Source: Gammaproteobacteria bacterium (GTDB taxonomy: Bacteria > Pseudomonadota > Gammaproteobacteria > GCA-001735895). Taken from it: a stretch of DNA of 5,352 nucleotides. Location of the stretch: the NCBI GenBank assembly GCA_029288195.1, contig JARFPR010000258.1, forward strand, positions 1 through 5,352, read 5' to 3'. The notes under the pieces are model-generated. The model was not told where the DNA came from. It searched no databases and saw nothing but the letters and a program-made list of their open reading frames with translations. The position numbers were made by a program, and so were the translations under genes. Below are positions 1 to 5,352 of the stretch, piece after piece. Numbering within the stretch: the stretch's first letter is position 1; the number at the start of each line of letters is the position of its first letter.

Positions 1-1658
1 TCCATGCCCGGCCGCAATACCGCGGGTGCGCTCGGTAACGAGGCTTCAACGCGGAATATATTGGCACCGTCCTCGGCTTTTGCGGCCGAGGTAATTCGTT
101 CTATCTTGAGCGGAAGATCCCTTTTCGACAGGCTGGCCAGCGTCAGCGAGCCTGCCTGCCCTTCTTCAACATAGGAAATCTCGCGCTCATCAACTTTGAG
201 GATGATGCGATAACCCTCCAGCGGCGCGATTTTGAACAACGCGTCACCGCGCTCTACCGGGGAACCGAGCATCTGGCTCAAGTCACCCTCGATCACGACA
301 CCGTCAAAGGGTGCGGTCAGGTTAATGCTGGCCAGTTGTTGATCGACCAGTTTTATCTCGGCATTGGCCTGGTTGATCTGCTCCTTGATCACGCGCACCT
401 TGACCAGGTCTCGCGCGGATTGCGCTTCGCGGTATTCGCGGCGTAATTTCTGCACCCGCCCTTTGAGCTTGGTCAGTTCCAGCTTGAGCTCGGCATCGTT
501 GAGGCTCGCCATGACTTCACCCTGGCGGATGGTATCGCCGGCACGCACCGACGACGATAACAGGTATCCTGAAATCGGCGCCGCGACCACACGCTGTACT
601 TCTCCTTCCAGCACCGCGTCGGCGGTGACACGGAAATTGGCTTCCACCAGGCTGCTCAAAACAAGGCAGGCCGCAACCATTGTCGCGATTAACTTGGTAC
701 GCAAATGCCTGAGTCCGAAGAGCGAGGCCAGCCCTTCCTGCATACTGTCCCACAGCTTCGGCAATATGCCCCGCTCCTGGTCACGTTTGAGCGCGAGGAA
801 AGGCGTCAACAGTGACAGGGTTTGCTGGCATAGTTCGAGCGTTTTAGCTTCCAGCGGCAATTCCTCGCTGCACAGCAGCGTGATCGCACCGAATACCTTG
901 CGCTCGGTTACCAGCGGAATTGTGGCGATCGAGCCGGAACCAAACTTGCGCGCCAGTTCCTGGTGGGCACGCTGGATCACCTTGCTCTCCGTGTCCGGAA
1001 ACAGGATCGCGCTATCCTGCTCAACCGCTTCGTCCATGGCATCGGCAATTTTGCGCACCAGGTTCGAACGCTGATCGAACTCGGCGCTGTTTGACAGGGC
1101 AATCACCTCACAGTGATGACCCTGCAACTCGGCGAAGGCGACACGTTCACAGTTGAAGTGGCTGGTGAGCTCGGCCACCATGCGCATCAATCCCTGCTGG
1201 TAGCTACCCTGCTCGAAGCAGCTGGCGAGCACGCCGACGACATGACTGTAGAATTCATCGTTGCCGGACTCGGGCTTTTCGAAACTCGCCAACCCCAACC
1301 ATTTCACACTGCGCCTGAGCGAATGAAACACTGACAGGTGCTTGCCGGCCGGTAAGTGATTCATCTTGATCGCGAGCACGCCGGCAAGCTTGGCGCGGAT
1401 ATAAACGGGCTTGGCGAAGTAATCCAGCGCCTGGCCATCGATGACCAGGGCTCTGGAGAAACAGATTTCCCCCCTTTTCTTAAGCGCGTACTTGACCGTG
1501 GCGAGGAAATCCTTGTGTTTATCGAGGCTCTCGGGCCAGCGCGCCAGCAGGTGGAGCTGGTTGTTTTCCTGGTCGGGTACCATGAAAACCGCGGAATGTA
1601 CGTCGGGCAGCATACCGCATACTGTTTCCAGCCATTTTTCGGAAAAGCGGCTATGCAT
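1..1658 (-). CDS. GAF-domain / HlyD-type membrane fusion protein (periplasmic adaptor), 3' end missing
   Basis: This frame is open without a stop for 552 codons from the ATG at 1658 to the left edge, so the C-terminus is missing. Residues about 1-130 look like a degenerate GAF-like region. Residues about 150-295 fit a GAF domain better, ending in the helix LSLLTPFLALKRDQER. A basic stretch (RHLRTK, 317-322) precedes one hydrophobic segment (about 323-340). By the positive-inside rule this puts the GAF half in the cytoplasm and the rest in the periplasm. Residues 357-390 (VVAAPISGYLLSSSVRAGD) and 446-480 (INLTAPFDGVVIEG) are the two halves of a lipoyl-like HlyD domain, separated by a short charged helical hairpin (about 388-443). 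A beta-barrel-like region follows. HlyD/AcrA-type adaptors link inner-membrane transporters to outer-membrane channels; the substrate and partner here are unknown. The ATG overlaps the upstream HDOD gene by 8 bases (ATGCATAG) and has GGGG six bases upstream, suggesting translational coupling. The HlyD half is secure; the first GAF assignment is weak. Confidence 0.88.
   Translation of the reverse strand, partial: MHSRFSEKWLETVCGMLPDVHSAVFMVPDQENNQLHLLARWPESLDKHKDFLATVKYALKKRGEICFSRALVIDGQALDYFAKPVYIRAKLAGVLAIKMNHLPAGKHLSVFHSLRRSVKWLGLASFEKPESGNDEFYSHVVGVLASCFEQGSYQQGLMRMVAELTSHFNCERVAFAELQGHHCEVIALSNSAEFDQRSNLVRKIADAMDEAVEQDSAILFPDTESKVIQRAHQELARKFGSGSIATIPLVTERKVFGAITLLCSEELPLEAKTLELCQQTLSLLTPFLALKRDQERGILPKLWDSMQEGLASLFGLRHLRTKLIATMVAACLVLSSLVEANFRVTADAVLEGEVQRVVAAPISGYLLSSSVRAGDTIRQGEVMASLNDAELKLELTKLKGRVQKLRREYREAQSARDLVKVRVIKEQINQANAEIKLVDQQLASINLTAPFDGVVIEGDLSQMLGSPVERGDALFKIAPLEGYRIILKVDEREISYVEEGQAGSLTLASLSKRDLPLKIERITSAAKAEDGANIFRVEASLPSAPAVLRPGM
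639..695 (-). other. Single transmembrane helix separating GAF and HlyD halves
   Basis: Codons about 322-340 of the adaptor gene encode KLIATMVAACLVLSSLVEA. This is the only clearly hydrophobic run long enough to span a membrane in the visible part of the protein. Basic residues lie on its N-terminal side and none in the few residues after it before the lipoyl-like domain. This supports an N-in, C-out topology. Confidence 0.7.
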
Positions 1659-2541
1659 TACTAACCCCGGCTTGCTGAGAAGAGAGCCCCTGGACACAGC
1701 GTGGCCACAACAGGCCGAGCACCGAATCGGTGTTGGCCTCGATCTCTTCAAAGACCATCTCGTCAATATTGGTTGGCAGTTTTTTAAATAATGGATTTTG
1801 CTCGATGCAGTTGGCGACCAGGTGCTTGTGCTTACCCTCGTTAGAATCCTGGCACAGGGCATGTGCCAGGTGAATCACGCCAACCGCAGGTTGATACTCC
1901 TCTTCAGCCTTTTCCGGCTCGAGATGAAACGCTGCGACCTGCTGGTAAACCGGTGGTAAATGCCAGCCCTGCATCAGTTCCGCGCCTGCCTGGCAATAGT
2001 CGAATCCGAGCTTTTCGCGTTCCACCTCGGCGATATCCCGGTCGTAAAGCTGGCTGAGTTCGAGCGCCTGTAACGATCTCCCGGGCGCCTTCAAAAACAG
2101 TGCGGCGTGCCCGATTTCATGCAGTAAACCCAGTGTGAAAAAGACGTGATGGCTGGCCGTGTTGCTGTGCTTGCCGATGGTCCTGGCCGCGATGCCGCAC
2201 TGCACACAGTAACGCCAGAACGCCTTGAGATTAAAAACCTGCTCCGGGATAGCTGCAAAAGTGCGCATGCAAAGCGAACCCAGTATCAGGTCGTGCAGTT
2301 GCATCAGGCCGATCAGGCTAATCGCCTGGTAGAGATTTTCACAATTGCGGGGAAATCCAAAGTACTGGCTCTTCGCCATGCGCATGATCCTGACCGATAG
2401 CATCGAGTCACGCTCCAACACTTCGACGAAATCTTCGATCGAGGTATCGGAGTTCAACAGCAACTGCCGAATCGCGACGTAGACTTCGGGCATTGAGATT
2501 TGCTCGGCCATGTCACCGACGAATTCACGTGCAGCTTTCAT
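1651..2541 (-). CDS. HDOD-domain signalling protein, second tandem copy
   Basis: This 296-residue protein has an HDOD domain over most of its length. The family hallmarks are visible: MPEVYVAIRQLL (17-28), the DSMLSVRIMRMAKSQYFGFP block (45-64), AISLIGLMQLHDLILG (73-88), GLLHEIGH (138-145) and IHLAHALC (223-230). HDOD proteins are non-catalytic relatives of HD phosphohydrolases, found in bacterial signalling and regulation; their biochemical role is poorly defined. The usual HD pair is HE here. The conserved histidine in the later 'G.dH' block is replaced by Tyr182. The protein has eight cysteines, including C112-V-Q-C115, whereas its neighbour has one. The start is the ATG at 2541. AGGA at 2555-2552 lies 10 bases upstream, a slightly long spacing. 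The gene begins 23 bases after the first HDOD gene with no terminator between, and its stop overlaps the adaptor gene start, so the three form an operon. Confidence 0.92.
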   Translation of the reverse strand: MKAAREFVGDMAEQISMPEVYVAIRQLLLNSDTSIEDFVEVLERDSMLSVRIMRMAKSQYFGFPRNCENLYQAISLIGLMQLHDLILGSLCMRTFAAIPEQVFNLKAFWRYCVQCGIAARTIGKHSNTASHHVFFTLGLLHEIGHAALFLKAPGRSLQALELSQLYDRDIAEVEREKLGFDYCQAGAELMQGWHLPPVYQQVAAFHLEPEKAEEEYQPAVGVIHLAHALCQDSNEGKHKHLVANCIEQNPLFKKLPTNIDEMVFEEIEANTDSVLGLLWPRCVQGLSSQQAGVSNA

Positions 2542-2564
2542 TTAGTCGCTATCCTGGTTAAGGA

Positions 2565-3413
2565 TTAAGCCAGGATGACCTTTTCCATGTCAGCGCTGAT
2601 CGCCCTGGCCTCATCCATCGAGTGTTCGAGTTCCTGCTGCGTCAGCCCAACCACCGCCTGGACTTCGGCATCAATCAGGGTATCGGCAGCAGCCTGGCTT
2701 TCTGTAGTGATAGATTGCGCACAGGCATGGGCCAAATGCATCAGCGTGGTTTCGGTTTTATAGTCCGTGGCCAGTTCCGGGGTCGGCTGGTGCCGGGTGA
2801 CGGATTGCAGGTTGTCGGACAGGTTCCAGTTGGCCATCAACATGGCACCGATATCGCCGTAGTGATAGCCCATTACCTGCGTTTCGGCCTCGTGTATCGC
2901 CTGGCCCTGCTGTTCCATAATTTCTCGCGCTGCCAGTGCCTGTAAAGGAAACTTGGAATACAGCACAAGATGCCCGATTTCATGTAGTAAACCGGCGATA
3001 AACAGGTGATCGCTTTTCGACAATTTCAAGCGTTCGGCAAGCAGACGCGCCAGCACTCCCGAAAACAGGCTCGCACGCCAGAAAGTATTCAGCGGCATGA
3101 TGTCATTGGGCAGCTCGAGACTCGACATCGCCGAAATTCCCAGCACCATGTTGTGCAATGGACCAAGACCGATCATATTGATCGCGCGCGCGATACTGTC
3201 GACGGGCTCCGGAAACCCGAAATAGGCACTATTAACGACCTTCAATACCCGTGTCGACAGGTTGGGATCGACGCTGATAACTTCCGCGAAATCATAGATA
3301 TCCGAGGCCGGATCATCCATCAACCGCTGCACCTTCAAATACACCTCGGGCAGCGAGATCAGCTCGGTCACTTCTTGCAGTTGTTGTTGTATCTCTGACA
3401 TTACTGGTAGCAT
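2565..3413 (-). CDS. HDOD-domain signalling protein, first tandem copy
   Basis: This 282-residue protein (from the ATG at 3413) is a typical single HDOD-domain protein with no added receiver, GGDEF or EAL domain. Visible family blocks are LPEVYLKVQRLM (21-32), the DPNLSTRVLKVVNSAYFGFP block (49-68), AINMIGLGPLHNMVLG (77-92), GLLHEIGHLVLY (141-152), the GYH element (182-184), a histidine at 208 and HLAHACAQ (226-233). The C-terminal 45 or so residues are acidic and helical. The domain is expected to act as a cytosolic signalling or scaffolding module; no enzymatic activity can be assigned. It aligns along its length with the next gene, so the pair arose by tandem duplication. The start is uncertain: an in-frame ATG also lies at 3401, and neither has a good Shine-Dalgarno sequence. 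It is the first gene of its operon, behind a 188-base gap with a terminator and a probable promoter. Confidence 0.92.
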   Translation of the reverse strand: MLPVMSEIQQQLQEVTELISLPEVYLKVQRLMDDPASDIYDFAEVISVDPNLSTRVLKVVNSAYFGFPEPVDSIARAINMIGLGPLHNMVLGISAMSSLELPNDIMPLNTFWRASLFSGVLARLLAERLKLSKSDHLFIAGLLHEIGHLVLYSKFPLQALAAREIMEQQGQAIHEAETQVMGYHYGDIGAMLMANWNLSDNLQSVTRHQPTPELATDYKTETTLMHLAHACAQSITTESQAAADTLIDAEVQAVVGLTQQELEHSMDEARAISADMEKVILA

Positions 3414-3465
3414 TGTTTTTGTTATCGGATCAGTACGACACTCGCCCCGTCAAACTAATGACACC

Positions 3466-3471
3466 AGTATA
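3466..3471 (-). promoter_or_regulatory. Probable -10 box of the HDOD operon promoter
   Basis: TATACT on the minus strand differs from the sigma-70 consensus TATAAT at one base and sits in an AT-rich run (ATTTAAACTATACT). A start about seven bases on would give a leader of roughly 45 bases before the ATG at 3413. No good -35 hexamer lies 16-18 bases upstream (the sequence there is near CCTGCG). If the box is real, the promoter would be weak or activator-dependent. The assignment rests on one hexamer and its position after a terminator. Confidence 0.35.
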
Positions 3472-3500
3472 GTTTAAATATCTGAATTCGCAGGGAACTT

Positions 3501-3524
3501 CCGGAAATGAGTATCGCCGGAAAT
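3501..3524. repeat. Direct repeat CCGGAAAT x2, possible operator
   Basis: The octamer CCGGAAAT occurs at 3501-3508 and 3517-3524, start to start 16 bases. The first copy is also part of the palindrome TTCCGGAA (3499-3506). Relative to a start inferred from the -10 box at 3471-3466, the copies are centred near -45 and -61, where activators often bind. The repeat is visible directly; the regulatory role is inference. Confidence 0.4.
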
Positions 3525-3542
3525 CTCGTTCTATGGGAGTGT

Positions 3543-3583
3543 AAAAAAATGTGCAGCGGTCGCTAAAATTTGCGACCGCTACA
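3543..3583 (-). terminator. Intrinsic terminator after the GDSL lipoprotein gene
   Basis: On the minus strand TGTAGCGGTCGC (3583-3572) pairs with GCGACCGCTGCA (3563-3552). The stem is 12 base pairs with one G-U wobble, around the 8-base loop AAATTTTA. After CA comes a run of seven T (3549-3543). It starts 18 bases after the TAA of the lipoprotein gene. The other strand lacks a T-run on the far side, so it works in one direction. It separates the FadL/lipase unit from the HDOD unit. Confidence 0.9.
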
Positions 3584-3601
3584 GTTATTCAGGCAATCGG
3601 T

Positions 3602-5083
3602 TTATTGATAGAAAACGGTGGTGTACTGGTTCGGATCGACCGGCGGCAGATTTGCACCGAAAGCGTTCTCGATCACCTGCATTATTTGGTTGGCGATCAC
3701 GGCGTAACCCCGCGCGGTCGGGTGGATGCCGTCGAGCGAAAAGGCACCGCCCTGGGCGAAGGTCGACGAAACGCCGCCGCTGCCATAGGAAAAACCGTTC
3801 TCGTTCAATTCGATGAGAAATCCCGCGACATCGAAAAAAGCCAGATTCGGATCGGCATCGGCCGCGGCCTTGATCGTCACATTGTAAGCCAGACGAGCCA
3901 CTTCAACCTCATCCGCCTCGTTCTCGGTCAACACGTCACGATCGAGCAGCGGTGCCGACACTCCCCAGGTTCCGCCCATGCCGTCATCCTCACCGATCTT
4001 GCTCGAGGCCGGCAGCACAACCAGATCATTGGGGGTCGCCTGGCGCATACTAACGGCCGCGGCACCGAGCACCCCGGTCAGGTCGGTCAGGTCTTTATCG
4101 AGGATGACGACCGGATTCTGGCCTTCGCTAAAGCTGATGAATCGCTGATCGGCCTCGACCTGGGTAATCTCCATTCCCACTCGCGACTGCACGCCGAGGT
4201 TGTAGAGCGTGAACTGGGTATTGATGAAATCGGCGGTTGCCTGGTCCAGCGGAATCGCATTGTACGGTACAGTGTTGAAATAAGGAATCGAGCGCACATC
4301 GGGTATGTTGATCAGTACGCCCCGGGTCGCCGGCGCGGCGGTGAGATTTCCCACCAGGATATTGAAGGCGCCGGCAAACGTTGCTGGCGGGGTAATGGAT
4401 TCGTTGCTAACCGTTGGATCGGCACCATCGATGGCGTAAAGCAGCACGTCATTATTGCCCAGCCACAGGGTGAAGAAGGTCGGCGCCTGCGCCAGCGCAT
4501 CGTCTTCGATGCTGTTAACCGCCGCACCCGCAAAACGCACGAAGAAGGGATTCGCCGTCGGCGGCATCATGCCGAGGCCCACCGGGTCACCGTAATTCGC
4601 CGCCAGCACGTGGAAAGACTTGGCCGCGGGAACGCCGAGATTATTGAAGGGGCCAACCAGGGGCGGCACGCCGACCTCGGTCGCAACCGCCGGCGTGATT
4701 GCCACGGGCGCCGCAGGGAGGTCCGGGTCCCCGGTCGGCACCAGCACCAGGCGGTCGTTGGTGCCGGGAATCGGGTTCGCAGCGATGGTAAGGCTGCCGG
4801 TGGCCGATACCGGCATTAACGGCTGGGTAAAGGCGCCGCCACCCGCGAGCGCAAACTGCTGCGCGAGAATCGCCGGAAACGAATCTTTTTGACCGTCGCG
4901 ATACAGCGCACTGTCCTTGTAGCCGGCGGTGAGCGAATCACCGATCGCCACAAAGGTTGAAAAATCGGCAGAGCCCGAGTCAGGGTCTTCGCTGGAATTT
5001 CCGGAAATATCGGTACCGCAACCAACGATCAGTGCCGCTACGGCTAAACCAAATAAGCTTTTCTGTATTAGAAATCTCATCAC
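3602..5083 (-). CDS. GDSL/SGNH-family esterase or lipase, predicted lipoprotein
   Basis: The SGNH hydrolase blocks are all present (numbering from the GTG at 5083). Block I is FVAIGDSLTAGY with nucleophile Ser50. Block II is NNLGVPAAKS with oxyanion-hole Gly150. Block III is LWLGNND (Gly209, Asn211). Block V is DGIHPTARGY with Asp451 and His454. The family hydrolyses ester bonds, often in lipids; the substrate here is not evident. The N-terminus MRFLIQKSLFGLAVAALIVGC is a lipoprotein signal peptide with lipobox IVGC (Cys22). Gly at +2 favours outer-membrane sorting. At about 490 residues it is much longer than compact 200-residue SGNH enzymes, because of long insertions between blocks I and II (about 55-145) and between III and V (about 220-445). 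The ATG at 5080 (protein of 492 residues) is the better start, as AGGGG lies 8 bases upstream; the GTG just before it is possible. The gene begins about 11 bases after the FadL-like gene and ends in a strong terminator. Confidence 0.93.
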   Translation of the reverse strand: MMRFLIQKSLFGLAVAALIVGCGTDISGNSSEDPDSGSADFSTFVAIGDSLTAGYKDSALYRDGQKDSFPAILAQQFALAGGGAFTQPLMPVSATGSLTIAANPIPGTNDRLVLVPTGDPDLPAAPVAITPAVATEVGVPPLVGPFNNLGVPAAKSFHVLAANYGDPVGLGMMPPTANPFFVRFAGAAVNSIEDDALAQAPTFFTLWLGNNDVLLYAIDGADPTVSNESITPPATFAGAFNILVGNLTAAPATRGVLINIPDVRSIPYFNTVPYNAIPLDQATADFINTQFTLYNLGVQSRVGMEITQVEADQRFISFSEGQNPVVILDKDLTDLTGVLGAAAVSMRQATPNDLVVLPASSKIGEDDGMGGTWGVSAPLLDRDVLTENEADEVEVARLAYNVTIKAAADADPNLAFFDVAGFLIELNENGFSYGSGGVSSTFAQGGAFSLDGIHPTARGYAVIANQIMQVIENAFGANLPPVDPNQYTTVFYQ

Positions 5084-5088
5084 TACTT

Positions 5089-5093
5089 CCCCT
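5089..5093 (-). promoter_or_regulatory. Ribosome binding site of the GDSL lipoprotein gene
   Basis: AGGGG on the minus strand overlaps the TAG stop of the upstream FadL-like gene and lies 8 bases before the ATG at 5080, but only 5 before the GTG at 5083. The spacing favours the ATG as start. The overlap with the stop codon suggests translational coupling. Confidence 0.6.
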
Positions 5094-5352
5094 AATACCG
5101 GTAAGTCAGGCCGAAGCCGATCGAATTCGCGGCCGAATCGTAGTCACCGCTGAACGGGATCGTAAATCCGCCCTCTTCATAATAATCATAGGAGTGCTCT
5201 TCATCATCGAAAGTCAGGATCAGCACAGATATATCTATCTCGAGATTCTTCGAGTAGTGGTAAGTCGCGCCGCCCGTGTAACCAATCGAATCGCCTCGCG
5301 GCGTGATCGGCTCGAACGAGCCATCCGGAATCGGTGTATCGTCGAAATATAT
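5092..5352 (-). CDS. FadL/OmpP1-family outer-membrane transport protein, C-terminal 86 residues
   Basis: The frame enters from the right edge and ends with TAG at 5094-5092, so only the last 86 codons are seen. The segment DDTPIPDGSFEPITPRGDS resembles the conserved stretch before the last strands of FadL/TodX-type barrels. It is followed by alternating beta-strand patterns (GYTGGATYHYSKNLEIDISV) and an acidic loop (TFDDEEHSYDYYEE). The protein ends in FGLTYRY, with the terminal aromatic residue typical of BAM-assembled outer-membrane proteins. FadL-type barrels take up long-chain fatty acids or other hydrophobic compounds through the outer membrane. The immediately following esterase gene fits a role in taking up its products. 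The family call rests on a short fragment, so the specific substrate class is open. Confidence 0.8.
   Translation of the reverse strand: MYFDDTPIPDGSFEPITPRGDSIGYTGGATYHYSKNLEIDISVLILTFDDEEHSYDYYEEGGFTIPFSGDYDSAANSIGFGLTYRY

Noticed and set aside
364..1074. Open frame of 236 codons on the plus strand
   Set aside because: It is antisense to the GAF-HlyD gene. Its product is Ser/Arg-rich and shows no domain, while the minus-strand frame encodes clear HlyD blocks.
2542..2564. Possible terminator or promoter between the two HDOD genes
   Set aside because: The 23-base gap has no T-run and no room for a full promoter; it contains only an AGGA ribosome binding site.
2107..2984. HEXXH zinc metalloprotease motif in both HDOD proteins
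   Set aside because: HEIGH fits the HEXXH pattern, but it sits exactly at the HD position of an otherwise complete HDOD domain, and no protease fold is seen around it. The match is coincidental as far as protease function goes.
3422..3431. Sigma-28-like -10 element (TCCGATAA against GCCGATAA) before the first HDOD gene
   Set aside because: No TAAA-type -35 lies at the required distance upstream; the nearest GTTT is about 22 bases away instead of about 11. The start would also fall almost on the ATG.
3445..3456. TTGACG as a -35 box for the HDOD operon
   Set aside because: The hexamer is close to TTGACA, but the sequence 16-18 bases downstream (around ATCCGA) is not a credible -10 box.
3551..4819. 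Open frame of 422 codons on the plus strand
   Set aside because: It lies wholly antisense to the GDSL lipoprotein gene, which has a complete set of catalytic motifs and a signal peptide. The plus-strand product is rich in Arg, His and Gly with no recognisable domain, as expected for the complement of a GC-rich gene. It also begins inside the terminator hairpin.

Overview
The window looks like a stretch of a Gram-negative, probably gammaproteobacterial, chromosome. A FadL-type outer-membrane barrel, a lipobox lipoprotein, a periplasmic adaptor of the HlyD type and tandem HDOD proteins all point that way. The base composition is moderately GC-rich and even, with no sign of recent transfer, insertion sequences, CRISPR, tRNA or rRNA. 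The genus cannot be named from what is visible.

All five supportable genes lie on the minus strand, so the reading order runs from the right edge to the left. They form two transcription units. Unit 1 enters from the right edge. It is the C-terminal end of a FadL/OmpP1-family outer-membrane transporter (5352-5092), followed after about 11 bases by a GDSL/SGNH-family esterase or lipase lipoprotein of 492-493 residues (5083-3602). A strong intrinsic terminator (3583-3543) closes this unit. The likely joint theme is hydrolysis of esters or lipids at the cell surface and uptake of the released hydrophobic products.

The 188-base gap (3414-3601) holds that terminator, a pair of direct repeats and a probable -10 box. 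Unit 2 follows: two tandem HDOD-domain paralogs (3413-2565 and 2541-1651, 23 bases apart), then a large incomplete gene whose ATG overlaps the end of the second HDOD gene by 8 bases (1658 to the left edge). This last gene stays open for 552 codons and runs off the window. Its product has a cytoplasmic half with two GAF-like regions, one transmembrane helix, and a periplasmic HlyD/AcrA-type adaptor (membrane fusion protein) half.

The most notable element is unit 2. It couples two signalling-type HDOD proteins to an export adaptor that carries its own cytoplasmic sensor module. The substrate and the transporter partner are not visible; the partner would be expected beyond the left edge.
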